A DNA stretch of 64,000 bases from an uncultured Roseburia sp. GTDB lineage: Bacteria; Bacillota; Clostridia; Lachnospirales; Lachnospiraceae. Positions 41,187 to 50,161 of the stretch are shown here, one piece after another. The translations under genes and the position numbers were made by a program. The notes beneath the pieces are model-generated. The model was not told where the DNA came from. It did no database searches and saw only the letters and a program-made list of their open reading frames with translations. Numbering within the stretch: position 1 is the stretch's first letter; every line of letters begins with the position of its first letter. The DNA is taken from the NCBI GenBank assembly GCA_900539115.1, contig UQAQ01000009.1, forward strand, positions 28,883 to 92,882, given 5' to 3'.

Positions 41187-42872
41187 ATGATAGGAAGATT
41201 TTCCAACGTTAAAATACAAGGGATGGCAACGGCGGTTCCTAAGATTGTAGAAGAAAATAATGGATATGAATCCATTTTAGGAAAGCGTAGAACAAAGAAG
41301 CAAATAAAATTGACGGGTGTGTCCAAGCGCCATATATCAGGAAAAGAACAACGAACTTCGGACTTGTGCTATGCAGCAGCGGTACCATTGATCGAAAAAT
41401 TAAAATGGAAGAAAGAAGAGATTAAGGTATTGGTGTATATTACACAGGTACCAAATTACGTAATACCGTCAACCGCTTTTTTTCTTCAGCAGAGATTAGG
41501 ACTTTCGGAAGATTGTGTTTGTTTTGATATTAATCTTGGCTGTTCCAGTTTTAACGTTGGAGTACATGTGGTCTCGGCTTTGCTGCAATCCTGTGATATT
41601 GCAGAGAAAGCTCTTTTGTTAGTGGGCGATACTGCAAGCCAAGTGCTAAAACCGGAGAATAATATGACTCCGGATGTGATTGCAGACAGAATGCTATTTG
41701 GATCAGCAGGAGCGGCAATCGCACTGGAAAAAGTGGAAAACCATGAATTGGATTTTATGACAAGATCGGATGGAAAACGTTTTGAAGCTATCATACGTCA
41801 TCCAAAGAGAAATATGCAGATGGATGGAAATGCCGTATTTGAATTTGCTATCAATGATGTTTCGGAAGATGTAAGGAAGTTTAAAAAATATTTTAATCTT
41901 GCGGAAGAGGATGTGGATTATTATATTTTCCATCAGGCGCAGAAATTGATTCTGGACAATATTGCTTTGGATTGTGAGATCCCGGAAGGCAAGGAATTAC
42001 GATCGCTGGAAGAATATGGAAACACATCGGGAACCTCTGTGCCTCTTACGGTATGTTCGAATCTGGATCAGTTTAAAAACAAGAAAAATGTTAAATTGCT
42101 TCTTTGTGGTTTTGGTGTAGGACTTTCCTGGGGAATGATCTATTCTGAAATTCCGACGGAGAATATACTTCCTGTAATTGAAACAGATGAACACTATGAT
42201 AAAGATAAAGTTCCACAGGGGAAATTGCATGATCGCAATGTTCTGGTGTTTGGTGCCGATAAAACAATGGGAGAATGTATGGCTCGTTTTGTAAGTGATA
42301 AAGGAGCTTCTGTTGTTTTGGAAGGAACAGACATGCACAAAATGCAGGAAATTGAACAGGATTTGTTCTTTGGAGCATCTATTGTGCAGCAAGAGGAGGA
42401 TTTGGCACTGGCAGATAAGATTGCCGCAGTTTGTAAGGAAAAGGAGATTGTTCTGGATGGCATTGTTTTTGCAGAGGCAGCGTCAAAAAAAGATCGACAG
42501 AGCAAAATATGTGCGCAACTGCAAAGCAAAGGTGTTTTAAAATCGAATGTCAGTATTGTTCTCTTGGCAGAAAGCGAAATGGAAAATAGGGAAACTTATC
42601 GGCAAAACAAGGAAAATCTGGAAGAACAGATGGCGCAGATAGAAGCGGCAATGACCGAAGAAAATGCCAGAGTAAATGCTGTCGTGTACAATGGTGCAAA
42701 AATGGATATAGAGCAGATCAAAGGAAACGGCCAGAAGTGGATTGAACAATATTTACAGAAAGGCTGTCCGGAGGAGATGAAACGACCACTTTTTGTTGGA
42801 AAATCGGTTGTCTATCTTTTGTCAGCAGAATCAAAGTATTCCACGGGCATTTTGATCCCGATAAACAAATAG
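41187..42872 (+). CDS. KASIII-like ketosynthase fused to an SDR-like domain
   Basis: Residues 1-335 are a 3-oxoacyl-ACP synthase III (FabH)-like domain with the triad: Cys119 in FDINLGCSSFN, His near 249 in YYIFHQAQKLIL, and Asn near 280 in EEYGNTSGTSVP. Residues about 350-561 resemble a short-chain dehydrogenase: VLVFGADKTMGECMARF in place of the usual TGxxxGIG, LDGIVFAEAASK in place of NNAG, and a YRQNK that may be the YxxxK remnant; the end YLLSAESKYSTGILIPI matches SDR C-termini. The altered glycine motif suggests weak or no cofactor binding. It may load, or position partners for, the carrier protein encoded just upstream. Confidence 0.8.
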   Translation: MIGRFSNVKIQGMATAVPKIVEENNGYESILGKRRTKKQIKLTGVSKRHISGKEQRTSDLCYAAAVPLIEKLKWKKEEIKVLVYITQVPNYVIPSTAFFLQQRLGLSEDCVCFDINLGCSSFNVGVHVVSALLQSCDIAEKALLLVGDTASQVLKPENNMTPDVIADRMLFGSAGAAIALEKVENHELDFMTRSDGKRFEAIIRHPKRNMQMDGNAVFEFAINDVSEDVRKFKKYFNLAEEDVDYYIFHQAQKLILDNIALDCEIPEGKELRSLEEYGNTSGTSVPLTVCSNLDQFKNKKNVKLLLCGFGVGLSWGMIYSEIPTENILPVIETDEHYDKDKVPQGKLHDRNVLVFGADKTMGECMARFVSDKGASVVLEGTDMHKMQEIEQDLFFGASIVQQEEDLALADKIAAVCKEKEIVLDGIVFAEAASKKDRQSKICAQLQSKGVLKSNVSIVLLAESEMENRETYRQNKENLEEQMAQIEAAMTEENARVNAVVYNGAKMDIEQIKGNGQKWIEQYLQKGCPEEMKRPLFVGKSVVYLLSAESKYSTGILIPINK

Positions 42873-42889
42873 GAGAGGCGTGAACTGGT

Positions 42890-43615
42890 ATGAAGTATTA
42901 TTTAATCACAGGAGCATCTTCTGGTATTGGAAGAGAGACTGCAAAAGAATTATCCAATGAAGATACAACGGTTATTTTATTAGCCAGAAGAGTAGATAAA
43001 TTAAAAGAACTGCAACAGGAATTAGAAGGGGAAAGTCTGATCATTGAGTGTGATTTGTGTGATGCTCAGGAGATTGAACATTCTTTTGATATTATACGCC
43101 AAAAGGGTATTAAATTAGACGGCTTGGTGTATTGTGCAGGGATTTATTTTAATATGCCGGTTAAGGTAATGCAGCAAGAAGATTTGGAAAAAATGTTTCG
43201 AATCAATGTGTTTGGTTTTTTTGAAATATGTAAATTATTTGCAAATAGAATGATATCAAACAAAGGAGCCGCAATAGTAGGTATTTCTTCATATGCATCT
43301 GTTACCAGAGAAACGGGAACATCTGCATATGCGATGTCAAAAGAGGCAATGAATGTACAAGTACAGGTTTTGGCGAAAGAATTTATAAAACGGAAAATTC
43401 GAATTAATACAGTAATGCCGGCAATTGTTAAATCCAAGATGTCCAGTGATAACAATGATTGGACGGAAGAGGAAATTGCAGAGATACAAAAGAAACAGCC
43501 GCTTGGTATCATTCCCATTTCGAATGTGGTTGCTGTAATACAATTTTTATTGTCAGACGCAGCTGAGTTTATTACAGGTGAGACTGTTGCAATCAGTGCC
43601 GGATATCATGGATGA
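42890..43615 (+). CDS. Short-chain dehydrogenase/reductase 1 (FabG-like)
   Basis: The 241-residue protein has the cofactor motif TGASSGIG (residues 6-13), LVYCAGIYF in place of NNAG, and the catalytic YAMSKEAM with Tyr near 145. SINTVMPAIVKSKM-like INTVMPAIVKSKM near 172 is the usual end of the active site. By setting it would reduce a 3-oxoacyl thioester on a carrier protein. The gene follows the ketosynthase by 17 bases. It may also act on a sugar or free acid; substrate cannot be read from sequence. Confidence 0.88.
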   Translation: MKYYLITGASSGIGRETAKELSNEDTTVILLARRVDKLKELQQELEGESLIIECDLCDAQEIEHSFDIIRQKGIKLDGLVYCAGIYFNMPVKVMQQEDLEKMFRINVFGFFEICKLFANRMISNKGAAIVGISSYASVTRETGTSAYAMSKEAMNVQVQVLAKEFIKRKIRINTVMPAIVKSKMSSDNNDWTEEEIAEIQKKQPLGIIPISNVVAVIQFLLSDAAEFITGETVAISAGYHG

Positions 43616-43662
43616 GTTCAAGTTAGAACTATTGTTTCAAATGTTTTGAAGGAGATTATGCC

Positions 43663-44658
43663 ATGTATGGTCAATATGATAATATAAAGATTTGCGGAAT
43701 TGCTTCTGCTGCTCCCAAAAGGGTGGTGGACAATGAAATTATAGCTGAAAAACTAGGAAAACGAAGAGCTAAAAAACAGGTTGAGCTTACTGGAATTAAG
43801 TATAGACATCTTATGGATAAGGGACAGTCGGCAGCGGATCTTAGTTGTGTATGTGGTGAGAGATTATTGAACGAATTAGGATGGAACCGCGATGAGATCC
43901 GGGTTATCGTAAATGTCACACAATCTCCGGATTTTCGTACGCCATCAACGGCAATGCTGATTCAAAAGAGATTACATATCGGGCAGGATTGTCTGGCTTT
44001 TGATGTGAATCTTGGATGTACCGGATATGTTAGCGGATTGCAGATTATTTCGGCATTGCTTCAGAATGCCGGTGGAAAGGGGCTATTGTTTGTTGGTGAT
44101 GGTCGTTATCAGGAAATGCCGGAAGTGCCGACGACGGATTCGCTGTTATTTGGTGATGGTTCAAGTGCAACTGCGCTTGAAATTGAAGAGGGAAATTCCT
44201 TGTTTTATGCCCAGAAGACAGATGGTGAGCGGTATAAGCTTATTAGCGTGGGACTTGATGGTACATTGACGATGGAGGGCAATGAGGTATTACTGTTTTC
44301 GTTAAATGAAGTGTGCCAAAGCATCCGCGATATGAGACGGCATTATTCCATTTCAGAAGACAGCATTGATTTTTATATTTTGCATCAGGCACAAAAATTG
44401 ATTTTGGATGGAATTGCCAGAGAGTGTGAAATAGACTCAAACAAAGTTCTTCGATCGTATGAAGAGTATGGAAATACATCGACTGCTACATTGCCATTTA
44501 CAATTTGTAATAATGTGGATGAGATAAAAAAGAAAGAAAGAGTTCGTTTTTATATGTGTGGATATGGTGTTGGGCTTGCCTGGTCGAGTGTTGTTTTAGA
44601 TATGGATACCAAGCATATTTATCCCATTGAAGAGACAGATTTTTTCTATGAAGATTGA
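43663..44658 (+). CDS. KASIII-like ketosynthase 2
   Basis: The 331-residue protein is FabH-like with Cys119 in FDVNLGCTGYV, His in FYILHQAQKLIL near 246 and Asn in EEYGNTSTATLP near 277. It shares KRRAKKQVELTGIKYRHL near 33-50 with KRRTKKQIKLTGVSKRHI of the first ketosynthase, so the two come from duplication. It lacks the SDR extension. Members of this subgroup act on short acyl-CoA or acyl-carrier starters in glycan and secondary-metabolite loci. AAGGAG precedes ATG 43663. Confidence 0.88.
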   Translation: MYGQYDNIKICGIASAAPKRVVDNEIIAEKLGKRRAKKQVELTGIKYRHLMDKGQSAADLSCVCGERLLNELGWNRDEIRVIVNVTQSPDFRTPSTAMLIQKRLHIGQDCLAFDVNLGCTGYVSGLQIISALLQNAGGKGLLFVGDGRYQEMPEVPTTDSLLFGDGSSATALEIEEGNSLFYAQKTDGERYKLISVGLDGTLTMEGNEVLLFSLNEVCQSIRDMRRHYSISEDSIDFYILHQAQKLILDGIARECEIDSNKVLRSYEEYGNTSTATLPFTICNNVDEIKKKERVRFYMCGYGVGLAWSSVVLDMDTKHIYPIEETDFFYED

Positions 44659-44671
44659 TAGAAGGTGAATT

Positions 44672-45397
44672 ATGCAAGGGAAAACTATTTTAGTTACAGG
44701 AGCATCTTCCGGAATTGGTAAAGAAACTGCCTTATATCTTGCAAAGCAGGGAGCAACAGTAATTTTAACAGCGAGAAATGAGGTAAGGCTAAAAGAAGTC
44801 AATGATGTAATTGGTGAGCATGCATATTCGTATGCTTGTGATCTGAATGAACTGGAAAGCATACAAACCATATTTGAATTTTGCAAAGAAAAGGGTTTGA
44901 AGTTAGATGGCATGGTTCATGCAGCGGGAATTTCGAATCCGATACCGGTACGAGGTGTTTCGGTAGAAAACTTGGAAGAGACAATGCGTGTGAATTGTAT
45001 GTCATTTGCAGAACTTGGGAAATATTTTTGCAGTAAAAAGTATTCCAATGAAAATGCGTCAATAGTAGCGATATCTTCTTTGGCGGCAACACATCCGATT
45101 ATGGGACAGTTAACATATGCGGCGTCAAAGGCAGCATTGAATACAATGGTTGAAGTAATGGCAAAAGAATTTTTGAAAAGAAAAATTCGTGTCAATGCAA
45201 TTATGCCATCCTATGTGGATACACCAATGGTTGCAGAGGATGAACACTTTAGGCTGAATAGTGGAAGTGATGTTATGCCATTAGGTGTGATTGAACCAAT
45301 TCAGATTGCTTACTTGGCAGAATTTTTGCTGTCTGACAAAGCAAAGCACATTACTGGGGCTGCTATTCCGGTATCATCGGGCGTAAAAAATAAATAA
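44672..45397 (+). CDS. Short-chain dehydrogenase/reductase 2
   Basis: The 241-residue SDR has TGASSGIG (8-15), MVHAAGIS and YAASKAALNTMVEVMAKEF with the YxxxK pair near 150. The C-terminal KHITGAAIPVSSG is typical. It is clearly related to the SDRs at 42890 and 45635. With the adjacent ketosynthase and carrier protein it makes a second set of the same three functions, which suggests more than one elongation or two branches. ATG 44672 follows AGAAGGTG. Confidence 0.88.
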   Translation: MQGKTILVTGASSGIGKETALYLAKQGATVILTARNEVRLKEVNDVIGEHAYSYACDLNELESIQTIFEFCKEKGLKLDGMVHAAGISNPIPVRGVSVENLEETMRVNCMSFAELGKYFCSKKYSNENASIVAISSLAATHPIMGQLTYAASKAALNTMVEVMAKEFLKRKIRVNAIMPSYVDTPMVAEDEHFRLNSGSDVMPLGVIEPIQIAYLAEFLLSDKAKHITGAAIPVSSGVKNK

Positions 45398-45410
45398 AGG
45401 AGAAAATGAA

Positions 45411-45632
45411 ATGACAAGAGAAGAGAAAATTGAAATTATTGCTGACATTTTAGAGGTTGAACCAGATGAAGTGCAGGAAGACATGGTTTTAGAAGATTTT
45501 GAAACCTGGGATTCGGTTGCTGTGCTTTCTGTAATTGCAATGATGGATGAGAAGTTTGGCAAATATCCACATGCCTCGGAAATCCGCTCTTATATTAAAG
45601 TGGGCGATTTAATGGAAAATATGGAGAAATAA
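45411..45632 (+). CDS. Acyl carrier protein 2
   Basis: The 73-residue carrier protein has the phosphopantetheine site FETWDSVAVLS with Ser35 and the same opening (EEKIEII, LEVEPDEV) as carrier 1. The AAAGGAGAAAATGAA site precedes ATG 45411. It is followed after two bases by an SDR gene, implying close co-translation. Confidence 0.9.
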   Translation: MTREEKIEIIADILEVEPDEVQEDMVLEDFETWDSVAVLSVIAMMDEKFGKYPHASEIRSYIKVGDLMENMEK

Positions 45633-45634
45633 AC

Positions 45635-46378
45635 ATGATAAATCCAATGGAGCTAACCGGTAAAAGAATTATGGTGACAGGTGCTTCTTCCGGAATCGGG
45701 CGAGAAACCGCGATATTGCTCAGTCATCTTGGTGCACAGGTGGTTTTATTTGGCAGGGATGAGCAAAGACTGGCTGAAACGCAGGAAAAATTGAGCGGAG
45801 AAGGACATGTTGTCATCTCTTTGGAATTGAGAGAGTTTGACAAGTATGCGGATGTTTTTAAGCAAATAAGAAAAACAGGAAAAAAATTAGATGGTTTTGT
45901 TCACTGTGCAGGGATTGCTAAAGTGATACCATTAAAAGTAGTGTCGGCAAATTTGATTCAGGATATGTTTGCCGTCAATTATGTTTCGTTTATGGAGTTA
46001 ATGAAACACTTTGCAAAAAAAACAAATTCTGATGGCGGAAGTGTGGTATGTTTATCTGCTATTAATGCGCATTATCCTCAAAAATGTATGAGTGTTTATG
46101 CAGCAACGAAGGGTGCTCTTGAGATGGCGGTTTCTTCTCTGGCGGTTGAATTGTTTGATAAGAAAATCCGTGTGAATGCAGTAGTTCCGGGGCCAATTGC
46201 GACACCGATGGCTGCCTCTTTTTCGGAAGTAAGTGGAGAAGAAAGTAATGTTGTCGGGCGGCAGTTGATGGCACTTGGAGAACCGGCAGATATTGCGAAT
46301 ATGGCTGCTTATTTATTGAGTGATGCATCCAAATTTATCACTGGCAGAAAATTTTATGTGGATGGAGGAAGATTGTAA
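45635..46378 (+). CDS. Short-chain dehydrogenase/reductase 3
   Basis: The 247-residue SDR has TGASSGIG near 15-22, FVHCAGIAKVIP near 88 and YAATKGALEMAVSSLAVELF with catalytic Tyr near 155. RVNAVVPGPIATPMAAS near 177 and a final FITGRKFYVDGGRL are standard for the family. The next gene starts at the base after its stop. It probably reduces or dehydrates a carrier-bound intermediate; substrate unknown. Confidence 0.87.
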   Translation: MINPMELTGKRIMVTGASSGIGRETAILLSHLGAQVVLFGRDEQRLAETQEKLSGEGHVVISLELREFDKYADVFKQIRKTGKKLDGFVHCAGIAKVIPLKVVSANLIQDMFAVNYVSFMELMKHFAKKTNSDGGSVVCLSAINAHYPQKCMSVYAATKGALEMAVSSLAVELFDKKIRVNAVVPGPIATPMAASFSEVSGEESNVVGRQLMALGEPADIANMAAYLLSDASKFITGRKFYVDGGRL

Positions 46379-47239
46379 GTGAAACGAGAGGAAAATCTTA
46401 AGTTATTTCAAGACAGAGAGAAAAACTGGATTACTTATAGTGATTTAGTTCATGCAATGAAAGCGGTAAAAGCTGATGACTGTGATGTCCTTCTTATCCA
46501 TACGGATTTATCTTTTGGACTTCCGACAAGAGAATTAAAACGAAAAGAATTGGTAGAAGTTTTATATGATGCTATTTGTGAATTGGGAGTAAAAACGTTA
46601 GTCTTTCCTACTTTTACGTTTAGTTATGGAAATCATGAGGATTTTGATATAAAAAACACAAAATGCAAAATGGGAATGCTGAATGAGTATGTGAGAAAAC
46701 TTCCCGAATCGGTGCGCTCGGAAGACCCTTTGATGTCCGTTTGTATTGTAGGAGAGAACAAAGAACTTGCAAAAGTGAGTGGAAATAAATCACTTGGAGA
46801 AGGAAGTTTTTTTGACCGTTTCCATCATACAAAAAATGCAAGAATTATGTTTTTTGGTTCGCAGCTGCCACAGTGTCATACGCAGATGCACTATGTAGAA
46901 GAAAAGTTAAGAGTGCCATATCGATATGATATGGAATTTGAAGGAAATATTATTGATGAGAATGGAGTTTCCAGACCGGACAAGCGCATTTTATATGTAA
47001 AATACAGAGATGTCCTGCCAGATGTGCCGCCTTCCTTTGAACAGGAATTGATCGATGAGGGATTGTTCCTGAAAAAGAAAGTTGGTAATTCAGCCATTGC
47101 CTGCTTTACAGAACAGGCAGCGTATGACAAAGAGGTTGAGTGGCTTACGAAAGATGTGAATTGTTTTCTGGCAGAGCCGTATGATACAAAACCACTTGTT
47201 AAAGAGTATTCCTATGGAAATGTAACAACCGTGCAGTAA
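46379..47239 (+). CDS. AAC(3)-family N-acyltransferase
   Basis: The 286-residue protein belongs to the aminoglycoside 3-N-acetyltransferase fold: LLIHTDLSFGLP near 38-49, LVFPTFTFSYGNHEDFD near 77-93, VRKLPESVRSEDPLMSVCIV near 109-128 and CHTQMHYVEEKLRVPYRY near 160-177 with the likely catalytic histidine. Family members in glycan loci acylate amino sugars, so in this place transfer of the carrier-bound acyl group to an amino sugar is more likely than antibiotic resistance (inference). GTG 46379 directly follows the SDR stop, with GGAGGAAG as ribosome site. Confidence 0.82.
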   Translation: MKREENLKLFQDREKNWITYSDLVHAMKAVKADDCDVLLIHTDLSFGLPTRELKRKELVEVLYDAICELGVKTLVFPTFTFSYGNHEDFDIKNTKCKMGMLNEYVRKLPESVRSEDPLMSVCIVGENKELAKVSGNKSLGEGSFFDRFHHTKNARIMFFGSQLPQCHTQMHYVEEKLRVPYRYDMEFEGNIIDENGVSRPDKRILYVKYRDVLPDVPPSFEQELIDEGLFLKKKVGNSAIACFTEQAAYDKEVEWLTKDVNCFLAEPYDTKPLVKEYSYGNVTTVQ

Positions 47240-47259
47240 AAATACAGGGAGGTATAGCT

Positions 47260-48780
47260 ATGTACAAATCGGTATTAGATTATTTTGAGGAAACGGTACA
47301 GCGAGTTCCTGAAAAAATGGCAGTCCGTCATAAAGAGGAAGCATGTACCTTTGCTGAATTACAGGAAAAAGCACAAAAACTTGGCAGTTATATCGTTGAG
47401 TTAACCGGTTCTGTAAAAAATCGTCCGATAGTTGTTTTGCTTTCGAAGTCTATCGAGGCGGTTATTTCTGATTTGGGCATATCATACAGCTGTAATATTT
47501 TTAATAATTTAGATATTAAAACACCGGTTCACCGCTTGGAGAATATTATAAAGCTGTTAGAGCCGGTTATGGTAATTACAAACGATGCCTACAAAGATAT
47601 TATGGATTGGGAAAAATATGGTGTTACTTTGTTGAATCTTGATTCCTTGGATGAAACTCAAATGAATGTGAATACGGAGGAATTACAGAAGAGACGAAAT
47701 GAATTAGTGGACACGGACCCATTCTGTATTATTAATACATCGGGATCGACGGGGACACCAAAAGGGGTTGTATTAAATTATCGAAGTTTTTTTGATTTTG
47801 TCCGTTGGGCGGATGAAACTTTTTCCTTTGATGGTGAGGAAATTATCGGTGCGCTATCGCCGATTGTTTTTGATATTTACGATTTTGAATTGTGTCTCAT
47901 GATGTTTAAAGGTGCGACGATTGTTTTGCTGGATAGTGCACTCGGTGTATTTCCGGCAAGATTATTAGAGGAATTGCGAAATAAAGAGGTTAATTTTATA
48001 TTCTGGGTACCAACGATCATGGTAAATATTGCCAACATGGACTTACTGGCAAAACTACCGCTGCCCAAATTGAAAACGGTTTGGTTTGCTGGTGAGGTGT
48101 TTCCAACAAAGCAGTTTAATTACTGGAAAAAAATGGTTCCTCACGCGGTGTTTGCAAATTTGTATGGTCCGATAGAAATTACATTGGATTGTATTTATTA
48201 TATTGTGGACAAAGAATATGCAGATGATGAACCACTTCCAATTGGTATCCCTTGTAACAACACAGATATTTTATTGTTAAATGAGGAGGACAAGCCTTGC
48301 AAAATTTCAGAAGAAGGTGAAATCTGTGTACGCGGGACATCTCTTGCGATGGGCTATTATAATAATCCGGAAAAGACAAATGCGGTATTTGTTCAGAATC
48401 CGTTGAATCATTCGTATCCGGAACTGATTTACCGAACCGGTGATATTGCCAGCTTGGAACAAGATGGATTGATTCATTTCAAAGGAAGGAAGGACAGTCT
48501 GATAAAGCATCAGGGATATCGGATTGAACTGGGTGAAATTGAGCATGAAATTGTAAATAATTTAAAACTGGTACCAAACTGTTGTGTTGTTTATGATAAG
48601 GAACATAAAAAAATTGTTTTGTTTTATGAGAACAATGGAATTTCAGAGAAAGAAATTCGAAAAGCATTAGCTGCTTCTTTCCCAAGATATATGATTCCAA
48701 CGGAGTATCATGAGATGGAAGAACTTCCGAGAAACACAAATGGCAAGATTGATCGGCTTAAGTTGTCAACAATGATATAA
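47260..48780 (+). CDS. DltA/NRPS-like adenylation enzyme
   Basis: The 506-residue protein is a stand-alone AMP-forming adenylation domain: IINTSGSTGTPKGVV near 158-171, VFDIYDFEL near 205-213 with the Asp that holds amino-acid amines, NLYGPIEITLDC near 300, YRTGDIASL near 391, KGRKDSLIKHQGYRIELGEI near 410 and the catalytic lysine in NTNGKIDRLKL near 499. Length and motifs match DltA-type enzymes that load an amino acid on a separate carrier protein. A carrier gene follows 17 bases later, so the pair is complete. The amino acid is unknown. GGAGG precedes ATG 47260. Confidence 0.88.
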   Translation: MYKSVLDYFEETVQRVPEKMAVRHKEEACTFAELQEKAQKLGSYIVELTGSVKNRPIVVLLSKSIEAVISDLGISYSCNIFNNLDIKTPVHRLENIIKLLEPVMVITNDAYKDIMDWEKYGVTLLNLDSLDETQMNVNTEELQKRRNELVDTDPFCIINTSGSTGTPKGVVLNYRSFFDFVRWADETFSFDGEEIIGALSPIVFDIYDFELCLMMFKGATIVLLDSALGVFPARLLEELRNKEVNFIFWVPTIMVNIANMDLLAKLPLPKLKTVWFAGEVFPTKQFNYWKKMVPHAVFANLYGPIEITLDCIYYIVDKEYADDEPLPIGIPCNNTDILLLNEEDKPCKISEEGEICVRGTSLAMGYYNNPEKTNAVFVQNPLNHSYPELIYRTGDIASLEQDGLIHFKGRKDSLIKHQGYRIELGEIEHEIVNNLKLVPNCCVVYDKEHKKIVLFYENNGISEKEIRKALAASFPRYMIPTEYHEMEELPRNTNGKIDRLKLSTMI

Positions 48781-48797
48781 ATAAAGGAGAGAAAAAA

Positions 48798-49028
48798 ATG
48801 GAAACAATTAAAAAGATATTAGCAGAAATCCGGCCGGAATATGATTTTGAAAATAGTACAGATTTTATTGAGGATGGATATTTGGATTCTTTTGATTTGG
48901 TTACTTTGGTGGCAGAATTGGATGAAACATTCGGAATTTCCATTGACGGACTCGATATTATTCCCGAAAATTTTATGTCTGTTGAAACAATTGCTGACGT
49001 TGTTAAGAAAAATGGAGGCTCATTATGA
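48798..49028 (+). CDS. Carrier protein 3 (DltC/PCP-like)
   Basis: The 76-residue protein has the phosphopantetheine site DGYLDSFDLVTLVAEL with Ser31, the GYLDSFDLV form seen in DltC-like and peptidyl carrier proteins. It differs from carriers 1 and 2 (WDS type) and lies between the adenylation enzyme and a ketosynthase, so it probably accepts the activated amino acid and presents it for condensation. AAAGGAGAG precedes ATG 48798. Its end overlaps the next start by four bases (ATGA). Confidence 0.9.
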   Translation: METIKKILAEIRPEYDFENSTDFIEDGYLDSFDLVTLVAELDETFGISIDGLDIIPENFMSVETIADVVKKNGGSL

Positions 49029-50089
49029 TTACAACATTTAAGGGAAAAAGAATTAGCGGAATGCTTACTGTAATGCCTGAAAATGAATATGATTATGATG
49101 AAGAGACAAAAGAAATTGCTACTTTACAGACCAGAAGACTGAAAAAAATTATGGGTTTTGGTAAAAGAAGAGCGGCAAAGGAGACGTCAACGAGTTCTGA
49201 TTTTTGTGTATATGGTTTAAATTATATGTTTGAACATGACATGATTAAGCGGGAAGAAATTGGTGCAATTGTTGTAACCGGATTAACGCCGGATTATTTT
49301 ATTCCACATATCAGTAATATTATCCATGGTGAATGTAAACTGCCTCAGGATGTGATCTGTATGGATATTCCGCAGGGATGTGTGGGATTTGTCTTAGGCT
49401 CTTTGCAGGCGCTTATGCTGCTTGATGTGGTTGGAAATAAAAAAGTAGTCGTTTTTAATACGGATGTTTTGTGCAGAAAAAAAAGAGAAACACCGCTTTC
49501 TTCTCCGAGTTTTTTGGGCGATGCCACAGCAATTACAGTTTTTGAAAATGATGAAAATGCTGCGGATATCTATATGAATTTATATAATGATGGAACAGAA
49601 AGAGATGCGTTAATTATGCATGCAGGCGGCTACAAAATGCCACATAGCGAAAAAACAAAAAAACTTGTTGATATTGGCGACGGTACGATGAAAAGTTATG
49701 AGGATTTATGGATGGATGGTTCAAAAGTCTTTAATTTTGTACAGAAACAAGTGCCGCCGTTGATTGAAGAAATTTTGAAATATTCAGGAAAGTCTAAGGA
49801 TGAAATTGAGTGGTATTTGTTTCATCAGCCAAATAAGTTTATGTTGCAAAAACTGGCAGACAAATTGAAGATTCCGTGGGAGAAAGTTCCAATGAATGTT
49901 GTTGAAAATTTTGGAAATTCCAGCGGTTCGACCATACCGGTTAATATTACATATAATTTAAAGGATAAGTTAAAAGACCATTCCTATACTTGCTGTCTAT
50001 CCAGCTTTGGGGCGGGATTATCCTGGGGGTCAATGATTATGGAACTGGGAAATCTTGAGTTTTGTGAAATGTTGATATCAGAGTATTGA
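49025..50089 (+). CDS. KASIII-like ketosynthase 3
   Basis: The 354-residue FabH-like protein has Cys119 in MDIPQGCVGFVLG, His in WYLFHQPNKFML near 262-273 and Asn in ENFGNSSGSTIPV near 299. Its sequence is well apart from the other two ketosynthases. Translational coupling to carrier 3 suggests it extends the aminoacyl or acyl group loaded by the adenylation enzyme, an NRPS-PKS-like step by free-standing parts. Whether decarboxylative condensation or acyl transfer takes place is not visible. Confidence 0.87.
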   Translation: MITTFKGKRISGMLTVMPENEYDYDEETKEIATLQTRRLKKIMGFGKRRAAKETSTSSDFCVYGLNYMFEHDMIKREEIGAIVVTGLTPDYFIPHISNIIHGECKLPQDVICMDIPQGCVGFVLGSLQALMLLDVVGNKKVVVFNTDVLCRKKRETPLSSPSFLGDATAITVFENDENAADIYMNLYNDGTERDALIMHAGGYKMPHSEKTKKLVDIGDGTMKSYEDLWMDGSKVFNFVQKQVPPLIEEILKYSGKSKDEIEWYLFHQPNKFMLQKLADKLKIPWEKVPMNVVENFGNSSGSTIPVNITYNLKDKLKDHSYTCCLSSFGAGLSWGSMIMELGNLEFCEMLISEY

Positions 50090-50161
50090 GAGGAGCAGAT
50101 TTTGAAAATCAGAGAGTGTGATAAATAATTTCTGATTTGAGGAAAACGAGGAGACATAGTT

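Noticed and set aside
46379..47239. Aminoglycoside resistance gene
   Set aside because: The fold is AAC(3), but it is embedded and translationally packed in a glycan/acyl operon; sugar N-acylation is more likely than resistance.
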